This document shows, one piece after another, positions 8,581-18,510 of a stretch of 47,479 bases of DNA. The stretch is from Bacillota bacterium. Its GTDB lineage: Bacteria > Bacillota_A > Clostridia > Tissierellales > Peptoniphilaceae. The stretch spans positions 1-47,479 of the forward strand of contig JAEZWK010000003.1 of NCBI GenBank assembly GCA_023443045.1, in the 5' to 3' direction. Both the position numbers and the translations under genes were made by a program. Under the pieces are notes generated by a model that searched no databases, was not told the origin of the DNA, and saw only the letters and a list, made by a program, of their open reading frames with translations. How positions within the stretch are numbered: the first letter of the stretch is position 1; each line of letters opens with the position of its first letter.

Positions 8581-11142
8581 TTAATTTTGTAATAATTTTG
8601 ATCTATAAACTTGAGTAGCTTTTACTTTGTTATTATAGAATCTTCCATCTGATGTTTTGTGGTCGATCCAGTATCTCAAATTATCTCTTTGTACGTATAA
8701 AATATTATTTGTAGCTGCTAAAATATCATAATAATATGGATTAGAAGTATTAACATCTCTATATACTACCATTTGACGAGCTTTAGATATATAATCTCTA
8801 TCTACTCCATAACCCAAAACTTTATTTAAAATTCTTACAGTTTCTTTTCTAGTAATTGTAGAATTTGGATTTAGAGTTTTATAATCAGATAGATATCCTT
8901 CTACATATGCTCTTTGGATATATCCTTGTGCCCATTTAGCTGTATTTAGATTATAAATATTACCAGCAATTGGTGTGAAACCTTTTAATCTAACAGCGAT
9001 TGTGATGAGTTCAGCTTTAGTTAGTGTACCATTAGCATCAAATCTTCCATTTGGTTTTCCTGTCATTATTCCATATGTTACAACATTATCAACTGCATTT
9101 TTGTACCAGCTATTATATGGTACATCTACAAATACATTTTGTACATATCTATTTGTGTAACCATTGATATTTAAAATGTTAGCTAAAATTTGAGCTAGCT
9201 CAGCACGTGTTAATGTGCCATCAGGATTGAAGTTTCCTCCTGGAACGCCTTGCATATAAGCTTTTCTTTCAATGGCTTCTTCTTTTTTAACAACTTCTTC
9301 TTTAGGTCTTGTATAATATCCATAATAACTTAAATCTATATATGGATAAGTTATAAAGTCTCTATAGCAAACACCTTTACATTTTTCTGCTGCACGTCTT
9401 AATTCTGTTATCAAGTCATTTGCAGCATCTTCTAGCCTATAAGCATAATCTCCGTAGTAATAATTTGGTTCATAATATCTATAGCTATAGAAATCTTTTT
9501 CATAAACTCTATCACCATTTCTATCTACAAAATATTTTTCACCATTTGAATCTGTTTCCCAATAAATATGATCAAATATTCTATCTCCTAATGAAATATA
9601 TTTGCCATCTTTTAAAATAAAATATTCTTTGTTTATTGGATCCCAGTACATATCATCGCCACGATATACTCCAACGTAATATGCACCTATTTTTGCATCA
9701 TAGTATCTATCTTTTGCAAAGTTTTTGTCATAATATCTATCAGCAAAATATCTACCATCAAAATATCTGTATGCATCTCTATATACGTTTTCTAAATTTC
9801 TAAGCGCAGTTTCGATCGTTTTTATATCTTCTCTGTAAGCACAATTTCTTAAAAATTGTTTTGCATCACTTATCAATTTATCAATAACTCTTATTCTGTC
9901 ATATGGACGATCTGGAACATAGTCTTTTTCCCAATGTGCATATAGAGTAATATCTGTTTTAGAGTTTACTTTTGTTACTTTTGTTCCACCAACTTGTTTA
10001 GTGTACCAACCAACAAATGTATAATTTCCTCTTACTCCGTTAAAAGGAATGAGATCTTTAGTTAATTCAAAATCTTTTGAAGGTTCAATTTTTATATATG
10101 CTGTTGATGCTATATCTATTGGATCATTAGAATGTAATGCCAAAGTGATTTTTTCTGGTTCTTTTTCAAATACTGCATATAGTGTTGTATTTTCTTCTAT
10201 AGGTGTTTCGAAATCAAATGCATCTTTTCCATCTTTTTCTTTTGCCCAGTGTTTAAATGTGTATCCATCTTTTTTAGGATCTGCTGGTTTTGTTACTTTT
10301 TCACCTTTATTGATTTCTGATTTAGAGTTTTCTTTATCATCTACCATAAATGTTACAGTAACTTTTTCTACTACTTTTTCAAATACTGCATATAGTGTTA
10401 TATTTTCTTCTATAGGTGTTTCAAAATTAAATGCATCTTTTCCATCTTTTTCTTTTGCCCAGTGTTTGAATGTGTGTCCATCTTTTTTAGGATCTGCTGG
10501 TTTTGTTACTTTTTCACCTTTATTGATTTCTGATTTAGAGTTTTCTTTATCATCTACCATAAATGTTACAGTAACTTTTTCTACTGGTGCTGGCTCTTCT
10601 ACTTCATAAACTGCATATAATTTTTTGTTTTCGGTAATAGCTTGTTTTAAATCAAATGCGTCCCCATTTTCAATTTCTGACCAGTGGGAGAATTTTTTTC
10701 CTTCCACTTCTGCTTTAGGAGCCTTTCCTTCAACAGAAGTTCCTTTTTCTATTCTTACTACTTGTTCATTCTTTTCTTCTATAACAAAAGTTACCTCTAC
10801 GTATTCGATATCTTTAAATTTTGCATATAAACTCAATTCAGTTTTATCAAAATCCGCAGGAATAGGCTGAGTGATATCGAATTTTTCGTTCTTTTCTAGA
10901 TTTGTATACCACGCATCAAGTGTTTTTCCTTGATTTTGTTGTTTATACTCATTGATTTTTTTAGTTACTTCTTCAGGAATTTCAATTTTTGTACCCTTTT
11001 TAAAAGTCTTTTCTACTGGAGTTTTATCTTCGGCACTCATATAAAATTTTACATTTACATCTCCTTCTGCCGCAAAAACTCTACTTGGTATTATGCTCAA
11101 TACCATAAATATACATAATGTCAATGCCAATAACTTTTTCAT
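8581..11142 (-). CDS. SLH surface protein with InlB-type repeats
   Basis: The 853-residue secreted protein begins with a signal peptide (MKKLLALTLCIFMVLS..., cleavage near VFA-AEG). Residues 30-410 carry five InlB B-repeat/Flg_new modules, each ending in a YAVFE- or YAHWE-like strand; modules 3 and 4 are nearly identical. Residues 415-600 are very rich in Tyr, Asp and Arg (for example YFADRYYDKNFAKDRYYD) and match no domain I know. Residues 620-800 hold three SLH motifs, with GGNFNPDGTLTRAELAQIL, NGRFDANGTLTKAELITIA and NSTITRKETVRIL, which should bind pyruvylated secondary wall polymer. A 50-residue tail follows. An AGAAAGGAG site precedes the ATG, and the gene has its own extended -10 promoter and terminator. 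It is probably an S-layer-associated adhesin; the ligand is unknown. Confidence 0.88.
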   Translation of the reverse strand: MKKLLALTLCIFMVLSIIPSRVFAAEGDVNVKFYMSAEDKTPVEKTFKKGTKIEIPEEVTKKINEYKQQNQGKTLDAWYTNLEKNEKFDITQPIPADFDKTELSLYAKFKDIEYVEVTFVIEEKNEQVVRIEKGTSVEGKAPKAEVEGKKFSHWSEIENGDAFDLKQAITENKKLYAVYEVEEPAPVEKVTVTFMVDDKENSKSEINKGEKVTKPADPKKDGHTFKHWAKEKDGKDAFNFETPIEENITLYAVFEKVVEKVTVTFMVDDKENSKSEINKGEKVTKPADPKKDGYTFKHWAKEKDGKDAFDFETPIEENTTLYAVFEKEPEKITLALHSNDPIDIASTAYIKIEPSKDFELTKDLIPFNGVRGNYTFVGWYTKQVGGTKVTKVNSKTDITLYAHWEKDYVPDRPYDRIRVIDKLISDAKQFLRNCAYREDIKTIETALRNLENVYRDAYRYFDGRYFADRYYDKNFAKDRYYDAKIGAYYVGVYRGDDMYWDPINKEYFILKDGKYISLGDRIFDHIYWETDSNGEKYFVDRNGDRVYEKDFYSYRYYEPNYYYGDYAYRLEDAANDLITELRRAAEKCKGVCYRDFITYPYIDLSYYGYYTRPKEEVVKKEEAIERKAYMQGVPGGNFNPDGTLTRAELAQILANILNINGYTNRYVQNVFVDVPYNSWYKNAVDNVVTYGIMTGKPNGRFDANGTLTKAELITIAVRLKGFTPIAGNIYNLNTAKWAQGYIQRAYVEGYLSDYKTLNPNSTITRKETVRILNKVLGYGVDRDYISKARQMVVYRDVNTSNPYYYDILAATNNILYVQRDNLRYWIDHKTSDGRFYNNKVKATQVYRSKLLQN
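10161..10586. repeat. 213-bp tandem repeat, two copies, in SLH gene
   Basis: Copies at 10161-10373 and 10374-10586 differ at only a few bases. Each encodes one 71-residue InlB-type module. The two flanking modules encode the same fold but have diverged, so this pair is a recent internal duplication. Confidence 0.85.
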
Positions 11143-11177
11143 GTTATTCTCCTTTCTTAAACATTATATTTACTTAT

Positions 11178-11183
11178 ATTATA
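11178..11183 (-). promoter_or_regulatory. Extended -10 for SLH surface-protein gene
   Basis: TG-G-TATAAT on the - strand, about 36 bases upstream of the ATG. No good -35 hexamer is seen (a T-run occupies that place), which fits an extended -10 promoter. Confidence 0.5.
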
Positions 11184-11274
11184 CCACTCTATTTAATAAA
11201 AAAAACATTTTTTACTTTTTTTAATAGATTTGTAATATTATTTTTTATTTTTTTAAAAATGGAGCAAATATAAA

Positions 11275-11304
11275 AAAAGAGGACTAGAAAAAATCTAGCC
11301 TCTT
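11275..11304 (-). terminator. Terminator of the giant adhesin gene
   Basis: On the - strand, AAGAGG-CTAGA pairs with TCTAG-CCTCTT (one bulge) and is followed by seven Ts. The TAG stop codon of the adhesin lies inside the stem. Confidence 0.75.
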
Positions 11305-14300
11305 CTTTTAATTCTAAATTGTATCACCATACATAAAACAGCTAATAAGAAGTAGGGTACATGTCTTCTTCCTGTTTTTGGAATTGGTGATTCATAATCT
11401 GGCTCATCCGGTGTCGGATCATCCGGTTCATTTGGATTTTCCTCATCAGGATTTCCTGGTTCTTCTGGTTCGTCCGGTGTCGGATCATCCGGCTCATTTG
11501 GCTCTTCCGGTGTTGGATCACCAGGTTCATTTGGATTTTCTTCATCTGGTATTCCTGGTTCTGTAGGTATTTCAGGATATGGAACTTCAGGATTGTTTTT
11601 AATATTTTCTACAACTCTTAAGACTTCTAAAACATCTCCATCTACACTATTTTGTACATTTGATGTATATCCATCTACTTTCGTTTTTTCTCTTACTATA
11701 TAAGTATATTCGTAAACTGTTTCTTCAGTAGTATTTCCATCAGCACCAATTACTTTTTTCACCCATCTTGTTGGTAGACCTTTTATTACTTGAGAATAAT
11801 CATTTTCTTTATTTAATTTTACTTCTTTAACTACTTTTTCTTCTTTTGTGTTTTTGTCTACTCTTACGATTTCAAATTCAACTTCTGGCATTTCATTTAA
11901 TTCTTCGCCTTCTAGAATTTTTCCATCTTTTTTCCAAACTTTGATGAGTTTTAAAACATCTTCTTTTCTAATTTCTACAGTGACAGGATTTGAAGGATAT
12001 GTGCCTTTGATTTCATTTGTCGCACTTATCTTTCCTTCTTTTAATAAATCCAAATCAAATGAGTCTCCATTTTCGTATTCTGCTTTTCCATCTTTAATAT
12101 TTACTTTGAATTCTGGAATTTCCATTTTCAAAACGATGGCTACACCTTGTTTAGGATCGAACAATTCGCCTTTTTTGAGTTGTAATTTAATTTTGTAGAC
12201 ATTTTTTAAGTCGATATTTTCCTCGTTCAATTCTTTTCCATCTTTGTCGTAGTATATCACTCTAAATTTGTCAGGCACTTCTATTAATTCTCTTAATACA
12301 ACTCTTAATGAATTTTTTCCATCTCCTACATATGGCAACACATCTTCAATTTCAAATTCAGGTAATTCTTGAGTGAATCCACCTAAATGAGATGTATCAG
12401 TGTTTGTGTTTTCCAATTTGTACTCGATTTTGTAGTCAAATTTTTCACCAAAGTGTAATACCGCAGTTCCCTTGAACCATTCTTCTATTTCTGTGGCATC
12501 TGTAATTATATTTCCATCTTCATCATAAAGTCTTAGATATTTATCTACACTTCCTTCTTCTTTTTTACCTTTTACAGAGTATTTATGAGAGTCTTCACCA
12601 CTCCATGGGATACTTGTAAATACAGCTTTATTTTCTTTCATATTTTGTAGTGCATCTTCACTGACTGTGGCTTTTATTTTGAGTTTAAACTGTTCTTTAG
12701 TGCCGTGAGGTGCTTCAAAATCTGGTAAGAAAACTATTACCGCAGAATTTTTGGATAGTTTTGGATTGTTTTTGATAAATTCATTTAAAATTTTAATTTT
12801 AGCTTCATCTTTTACTTCGTCCAATGTTTCCAAATAGAGTTCAATATTTTCTATATAAACAACTTCTATTTTTTCTTTCCACGCATTAAACTCATCATCG
12901 TTTTCAAAATTTTTGTTCGCACCATTTTGTGTGAGTGCATCTCTATCGATTGTTAGTTCGTGAGTTATTTTATCAAATTCCAATCCATCAGGTAATACAT
13001 CCATGAGATATGAATTTTTTACGTTTATAAATCCATTTTCGTTATAATTTTGGATAAGATCAGCTAATTTATCTCTAGCTTCTTTTTCTGTAATTCCTTC
13101 TTCGATCATCACCGATTTTATCTTATCGTCCAATTTTTTATGATCGATCTTTAGTCCAATGTTAAATTCTATTTCTCTTTCTTCTAATTTTTCTCCATCT
13201 ACAAATACTTCAGTTTTATTTCCATCTTTTTTGACATGTGGTTTTTCTTCGTCTGGAATTACTGGTTTTTCAGTATATGAGATGGTTACGCTTGCAGGAT
13301 CAAAATTTCCTGTAGGCATATCCAATGCTTTTTCTTCTGTCAATTTATCTTCGTTTTCGCCAGTTTGTGTTATACATTGTCCCAATATTCCGTCAAAACA
13401 GATTTTTTTGGACCATTTATTTTTATCTTTAAATAGAGTTGGTATATTATTTCCGCCAACAAGTTTGTAACTTGCCATATTCGCAAATGTTTTTCTATCA
13501 TATCCATTTCTATTTAGATAATACATTATTATATTTACATCAACATCAGCTAATTTAGAATCATTGATTCCTATATCTTTTATAGTTGTATAGGTGCCAT
13601 CATTTTTCTTTATGATAAATGGATTTACCATGTTTTGGTTATCATCTTCCATCGCATATAAAACATCTTCTGTGTATACATCTCTAGATGATAAATCTTC
13701 TAATGTCAATGTATTTCCTTTTACAGCTTTATATACTAATCTGCCATTTTCATCAACTAATTTATCCCCTTCAGCCAAAGCTTTTATATCCTTATTTTGA
13801 ATATTTTCATAAGCTTTTTTGTAGAGATATCTAAACTCACTTTCAGAAAGAGATTGTAAAGCTTTTAGCATTTGATTTTTGTGAGTAGAGTCTTTTGAAT
13901 TTTTATCAAGACCAAATTTTTTGATGTGACGCGCAAATTTTTCATCAGTCAAAAGAATATTTTTTACTTCTCTGTACAAGTACATATCTTCATTGGTAAG
14001 TATATTTCCAAACTCATCAGTGTAAGGTATATCTACATTGTGTTTAATTACAGTTTCGATCAAAATTTTCTTTTCTGAAATAGAATCTTTTTCTAGTAAA
14101 TAGCCAGCTCTTAATAATATTCTAAGTGCATTAAATCTAGAATCTTTATAGAGAGTATCTTTTTTGATGCTTGTGAGTTCCAAAGCTTTTATCACTGCTT
14201 TAAAATTATTTTTGATACTTTCAAACTTTTCCTGTGCTTCTTCTTTTGTAGAATTTTTTTCTATTTCGCGAAGTCCAGCTAAAAGTTCCTTTTCACATGG

Positions 14301-15974
14301 AGTATCTTTATAATGTTCGCTGATAATAGCTTTTAGGTCATCCAAAGAATTAGCATTTTCTATTTTTTCATTGATATTTTTATAATCTTCTTCGGCATAT
14401 TGTTTTTGTACTGGGCTTAATCCGTCTCTATCCAAAAATGCATCTTTTACTCTTATAGAGATTTTTCCGGTTTCATCATCCAAAGAAACTTGAATTTTTA
14501 TTCCACTTTCTAAAGTTATTTCTCCATCTTGTTCTAGAGCTTCTACAATTTTTTCTCTTGTGATTTTAAAGCCTTTTACTGGAATAAAATCACCTTTTGT
14601 ATAGAATGGGTTCACACCTAGATAGATAGCTTCTATATCATCTATAGTAACTAAATTTAAATCACCTTTAAACTCTTCTTTTGCGTCTTCCTTATTCTTT
14701 TTGATCTCTTTTACTTTTTCTATACTATCATTGATTACGATACTATCATATACAAGACGATTATCTAATTTTGCATCATCTATAATCACTTTACTTGAAT
14801 CATCTTCTGGGAAGTTTTCATTTCCTCTAAAGAATATTGTCCATACTAATTTTCTATTAATCTCTTCAGTGTTGTCACCTTTTTGAGCCATGATGCGACC
14901 ATCTTTCCAGATGAGTTCTTTTTTATAGATACGTCTAAATTCTGATGTGATAAGTTCTTTTATTTCTTTTTCTTCATCTGTTAAATCATCAGCAGTAAAT
15001 AATCTTTCAAATAATTTATCACGGCTTCTGTCATCGTCAGATCTGAAAAGAATATTAAATAATAGGAAATCCATAGGTTTTGAGCTTGGATTATTTAATT
15101 CATATGGTGCATCTTTACCAAATTTTTGCTCATGAGATTTTGGATTTTTAAGAGTAAATTTTTTATTTATCTCCAATGTTTTTGCATCGAAAATATCTTT
15201 TAATTCTCCATCTTTTGGATCCCTATATTTTCCTTCTACTTTAGCACCCAAATTATAAATATAATCTTTTCCAGCTCTAAATCCTTTGAAATTTAATCCA
15301 AATTTTACAGTTTTTAATACTTCGTAAACACTTTTATCGTAAAAAACTTCTCTATCACCAATTTTTTGTATAGTTCCTTTTACATCCTTTGTGCTTGCCA
15401 CAACTTTTCCGCTTTCGTCATATAGCATACCATCTTTTAGATATACTTTTTTGCCATCGTAATCATAGAAATTATGTGGATTTATAGCACCAAATAAAGT
15501 ATTTTCGTCTGAAATTGTCTTATCTGTGAGTACACTATCTATAAATACTTTCTTTAAAACTTCGCTTAATACTAGTTCTTTTTTGTTTTTATAATAGAAA
15601 TTATTTAACAAAACGTTTTCATCTACTTCAACAACGGTGCCATCATTTTCAACATAGTATTTACCAACTATTTGCTCATATTTTTCCTTTTCTTCATCAG
15701 TTAAAATTCTATTTAGTGCTCCCAATATAAGCTTTTCTTTTACAATAGAAAATTTAGCATCAGAATATTCGTTTTTATTTTCATCTTTTAAATATCTATA
15801 GATTTTGTATGCATTTTCCGCTTGTTCAGCATAATAATCAAGCACTGAACCATTTTTATCTACTACAAGTCTTTTTTTGCCATCATTTTTATGGAAAGTG
15901 TATTCAGTAGCTACTGTATTTCCTCCATCTTTAGAAACGGCTCTTTCCAAAATTTGATAGACAACTCCATCCAC
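11295..15974 (-). CDS. Giant LPXTG-type adhesin, C-terminal part
   Basis: The 1559 residues from a GTG at 15974 have no signal peptide and no ribosome site, and the frame stays open upstream to base 16229. This is therefore the continuation of the reading frame that starts at 18346, displaced by one base (see the N-terminal part). Visible parts are a long alpha/beta region with repeated VDENGRLVYK/KDGKVYLKDG-like short motifs to about residue 900 and adhesin-like beta domains from about 900 to 1370. A Cna B-type domain follows around 1375-1495, from LIKVWKKDG to VVENIKN. Next is a Pro/Glu/Asp wall-spanning stretch of NEPDDPTPDEP-like repeats, then the sorting signal IPKTG, a short hydrophobic helix and RIKRRG. 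A class A or D-like sortase should anchor it. The ligand is unknown. The start given is only where the open frame has a possible initiator. Confidence 0.8.
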   Translation of the reverse strand: MDGVVYQILERAVSKDGGNTVATEYTFHKNDGKKRLVVDKNGSVLDYYAEQAENAYKIYRYLKDENKNEYSDAKFSIVKEKLILGALNRILTDEEKEKYEQIVGKYYVENDGTVVEVDENVLLNNFYYKNKKELVLSEVLKKVFIDSVLTDKTISDENTLFGAINPHNFYDYDGKKVYLKDGMLYDESGKVVASTKDVKGTIQKIGDREVFYDKSVYEVLKTVKFGLNFKGFRAGKDYIYNLGAKVEGKYRDPKDGELKDIFDAKTLEINKKFTLKNPKSHEQKFGKDAPYELNNPSSKPMDFLLFNILFRSDDDRSRDKLFERLFTADDLTDEEKEIKELITSEFRRIYKKELIWKDGRIMAQKGDNTEEINRKLVWTIFFRGNENFPEDDSSKVIIDDAKLDNRLVYDSIVINDSIEKVKEIKKNKEDAKEEFKGDLNLVTIDDIEAIYLGVNPFYTKGDFIPVKGFKITREKIVEALEQDGEITLESGIKIQVSLDDETGKISIRVKDAFLDRDGLSPVQKQYAEEDYKNINEKIENANSLDDLKAIISEHYKDTPCEKELLAGLREIEKNSTKEEAQEKFESIKNNFKAVIKALELTSIKKDTLYKDSRFNALRILLRAGYLLEKDSISEKKILIETVIKHNVDIPYTDEFGNILTNEDMYLYREVKNILLTDEKFARHIKKFGLDKNSKDSTHKNQMLKALQSLSESEFRYLYKKAYENIQNKDIKALAEGDKLVDENGRLVYKAVKGNTLTLEDLSSRDVYTEDVLYAMEDDNQNMVNPFIIKKNDGTYTTIKDIGINDSKLADVDVNIIMYYLNRNGYDRKTFANMASYKLVGGNNIPTLFKDKNKWSKKICFDGILGQCITQTGENEDKLTEEKALDMPTGNFDPASVTISYTEKPVIPDEEKPHVKKDGNKTEVFVDGEKLEEREIEFNIGLKIDHKKLDDKIKSVMIEEGITEKEARDKLADLIQNYNENGFINVKNSYLMDVLPDGLEFDKITHELTIDRDALTQNGANKNFENDDEFNAWKEKIEVVYIENIELYLETLDEVKDEAKIKILNEFIKNNPKLSKNSAVIVFLPDFEAPHGTKEQFKLKIKATVSEDALQNMKENKAVFTSIPWSGEDSHKYSVKGKKEEGSVDKYLRLYDEDGNIITDATEIEEWFKGTAVLHFGEKFDYKIEYKLENTNTDTSHLGGFTQELPEFEIEDVLPYVGDGKNSLRVVLRELIEVPDKFRVIYYDKDGKELNEENIDLKNVYKIKLQLKKGELFDPKQGVAIVLKMEIPEFKVNIKDGKAEYENGDSFDLDLLKEGKISATNEIKGTYPSNPVTVEIRKEDVLKLIKVWKKDGKILEGEELNEMPEVEFEIVRVDKNTKEEKVVKEVKLNKENDYSQVIKGLPTRWVKKVIGADGNTTEETVYEYTYIVREKTKVDGYTSNVQNSVDGDVLEVLRVVENIKNNPEVPYPEIPTEPGIPDEENPNEPGDPTPEEPNEPDDPTPDEPEEPGNPDEENPNEPDDPTPDEPDYESPIPKTGRRHVPYFLLAVLCMVIQFRIKRRG

Positions 15975-16186
15975 AACGACGTATTTTTTGTCATCTTTTT
16001 TAATTATATCTTCTTCGTTATAAGCAACTTTATTTTTTCTTACTAACTTACCTTCTTCTCCAACTAAAACTTCTTCATCAATCGCGGTAAGTCCATCAGC
16101 ATCTACAACTTTACCATCTTTTATGAAAATATTGCCATCTTCTGTGATAATGCTACCTGCATAATATTTTTCGTTCTCATCATTTG

Positions 16187-18346
16187 TTAAAACAATATTA
16201 TTATCATAATCGACAACAGTAATATTTTTTCAATCTTATTAGTATCTTTATTCTTAAAGTGACCATCTTCAGAAACTTCTTTTTTATCTTCATAAATCAC
16301 AATTTTATCATCTACAAGTTCTACTCTATTAGTAGCTTTTTCTACTTCATTAAAAGTTTTTTCTACTTCATCATATTCTAAAATATTACCATTTGGACCA
16401 TAGAAAAATCCATCTTTAAGTCTGGCAACTAAAACAAAATTATTTTCTTCATCTAAAATATAAATCGCATCTTTAAAATATAAATAATCTGTTCCTTCAA
16501 CATTTCTATACTCATCTACTCTTACATTTTTTACATCGCCATTTTCATCTACATAGACATATTTATTGCCATCAAATAGAAATACATCCTTGATATCAGC
16601 GTTTGATAATTCGATAGATTCATCACCTTTTGAAATAAATAGCTTTCCATCTTTTATCTCTAGATTTTTGCTTACATTCTTAGACTCTAAATATAAAACG
16701 AGTTTACCATCTTTAACTTCAAAATCAACGCCATAATTTACAATCTCAGCAAGTAAATCTTCATCTTTTGGAATATCAATCTCAATTCTAATATTTTCAA
16801 TATCTACCGGATCAGGTCTTCCGCTTATAATAACACGGTCAATCCATTTAGTATCTGTAGATAAATACATTAGAAGATCGATCACCTTATCATTATCATT
16901 TACAATTTTATTATCTTCAGTCTTTCCAGCATCAATCTCTGGAATATATAATTTCCCATCTTTTATAATTGCATCTGGAATGTTTTTAAGATCAAATTCA
17001 TTTAAAAATTTAGTCTTTGTAATCAAGAATTTTTTTGAACTCTCATTACCCAAAACATCTAAAATAATTTCAAAACCTTCATGAAAATCTCCGTCAATCC
17101 CTATAAGATCTACTCTAAATTCCATAACTCCAGGACTGACAGGAAGCTTAACTTCATATGAGCCATCTTCTCTCTTTTCGAAATTGTAGACTTTACCATT
17201 GATGCTTAATTTTCTTACATTAACTAAATCTACATCCCCGCCAACAGAATTAGGTTTCAAAATAATGGTATATTCCTTCTCTTCGTCGGTAGCAATTTGA
17301 TATAGAAGTGAAATATCAGAACCTTTTGCCAAATAATAATCTTCCTTATCTAAATTTAAAACTGGATTACCATATTTATCCAAGAGAAAAACCTTAGATT
17401 CAAAAGTTCCACCAGCTAAACTCACATCTATCTTGCCATCTTCTTTAAGACGATAAATCTCTTTTTTCAAATTAGAAATCTCTTCCAAAATAGATGCAAT
17501 TTCTTCTTCCGAAAGAGCTTCATCTGATTCTAGAGCAGTTTTAACTCTTGTTTTTAGCTCTTCCCATTTACTGATAAGAGAATTTGCCTCATCATCATTT
17601 GAGCTCATCTTACCAAATGAAATATCTGCATTCAAAACTTCTTTATTTAAATTGAGCTCTTCTTTTGTATTTGCACGAGGAAAATCAAACTCAGAAATTT
17701 CCTTATAACCAGAAATCATACTATCTACATCATCATTTTTCTCATCTAAAATGGAAATGACAATTCTTTTTAGCTTAGTATAAGTTTCATATTCTTCATC
17801 AGAAATCTTCTGCTCAACTTGATTACCATTATCTCCTGAAAAATACTTTTCATCCAGCTCATTAAACTTCTCTACAAGCTTCTCTTTTAAAATCTCATCA
17901 ACTTCTTTTTTATCCTTTTGAGACTCTCTATATTCAATAAGCTCATCAACAGATAAATTTTCTAAATTTTCTTTATTTATTTCCTTTTTATCTGTCTCTT
18001 CTTCAGTCTTTTCCTCATCAGTTTTTGGCACTTCAGAAGCTTCATCTTCTGACTTTTCCTCTGAGTTCTTTTCATCAGAATTTTCGGAAATTTTAGTTTC
18101 ATCTACAACATCTTCTGTAGAATCCTCTGCAGTTTCTATCACCTCTTCAGATGGAGCGTCTCCTGAAGTTAAAGCACTCTCTTTATCATCGGAATTTTCT
18201 TTTAGTTCCTCTCTTGAAATTTTTTCGCCTTCTATATTATTGCCTAAATCTTCGTTTAAAGAATCAATCGCAAAAACGTTTTTACTAAATAGGGCAAGTA
18301 AGATTAACAATAAACTTATGTACCCTATTTTTTTCATACTGTTCAT
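16187..18346 (-). CDS. Giant LPXTG-type adhesin, N-terminal part
   Basis: The 719-residue frame begins with a good signal peptide (MKKIGYISLLLILLALFSKNVFA) after a GGAGGG site. A Glu/Ser/Asp-rich low-complexity stretch follows to about residue 190, then alpha-helical and beta modules with recurring xxKDGKLYI, DGKLVLYL and DGNKYVYVDENG units. The last 14 residues (KILLLSIMIIILF) are out of character. They arise where an A6 tract (16225-16230 on the + strand as T6) shifts the frame. Adding one base there joins this frame without any stop to the 11295-16229 frame, giving 2350 residues with a signal peptide at one end and IPKTG at the other. As written, the product is a secreted protein without anchor. 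A sequencing error, a true mutation, or an on/off slippage switch are all possible. Confidence 0.82.
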   Translation of the reverse strand: MNSMKKIGYISLLLILLALFSKNVFAIDSLNEDLGNNIEGEKISREELKENSDDKESALTSGDAPSEEVIETAEDSTEDVVDETKISENSDEKNSEEKSEDEASEVPKTDEEKTEEETDKKEINKENLENLSVDELIEYRESQKDKKEVDEILKEKLVEKFNELDEKYFSGDNGNQVEQKISDEEYETYTKLKRIVISILDEKNDDVDSMISGYKEISEFDFPRANTKEELNLNKEVLNADISFGKMSSNDDEANSLISKWEELKTRVKTALESDEALSEEEIASILEEISNLKKEIYRLKEDGKIDVSLAGGTFESKVFLLDKYGNPVLNLDKEDYYLAKGSDISLLYQIATDEEKEYTIILKPNSVGGDVDLVNVRKLSINGKVYNFEKREDGSYEVKLPVSPGVMEFRVDLIGIDGDFHEGFEIILDVLGNESSKKFLITKTKFLNEFDLKNIPDAIIKDGKLYIPEIDAGKTEDNKIVNDNDKVIDLLMYLSTDTKWIDRVIISGRPDPVDIENIRIEIDIPKDEDLLAEIVNYGVDFEVKDGKLVLYLESKNVSKNLEIKDGKLFISKGDESIELSNADIKDVFLFDGNKYVYVDENGDVKNVRVDEYRNVEGTDYLYFKDAIYILDEENNFVLVARLKDGFFYGPNGNILEYDEVEKTFNEVEKATNRVELVDDKIVIYEDKKEVSEDGHFKNKDTNKIEKILLLSIMIIILF

Positions 18347-18413
18347 CTAACTTTCCCTCCTTTCTTTAAATATTCAAAACATGCATTATGTATTCACATA
18401 TTTCGTAAAAAAA

Positions 18414-18442
18414 ATTATAACACAATCTTTTTTTGTTATCAA
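18414..18442 (-). promoter_or_regulatory. Promoter of the giant adhesin gene
   Basis: On the - strand: TTGATA (18442-18437), 17-base spacer ending in TGT, then TATAAT (18419-18414). This is an extended -10 with good -35, leaving a leader of about 60 bases. Confidence 0.7.
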
Positions 18443-18487
18443 TGTTTTTTAGAACGTTTTTTTAATTCGTTATATTTTATGTAAAAT

Positions 18488-18510
18488 AAAAAGGACTAAT
18501 TGAATAGTCC
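18488..18510 (-). terminator. Terminator of the DUF937 unit
   Basis: On the - strand, GGACTA / TAGTCC with a six-base loop is followed by TTTTTATTTT, right after the DUF937 stop. Confidence 0.75.

Noticed and set aside
10049..10609. 186-codon + strand frame
   Set aside because: It is the antisense shadow of the InlB-type repeats of the SLH protein; it has no ribosome site and its Ser/Phe-rich product follows from the coding strand.
15975..16186. A real gene boundary between the two adhesin parts
   Set aside because: The gap is fully open in the C-terminal frame and encodes the same kind of KDGK/VDADG motifs; there is no ribosome site, promoter or terminator in it.
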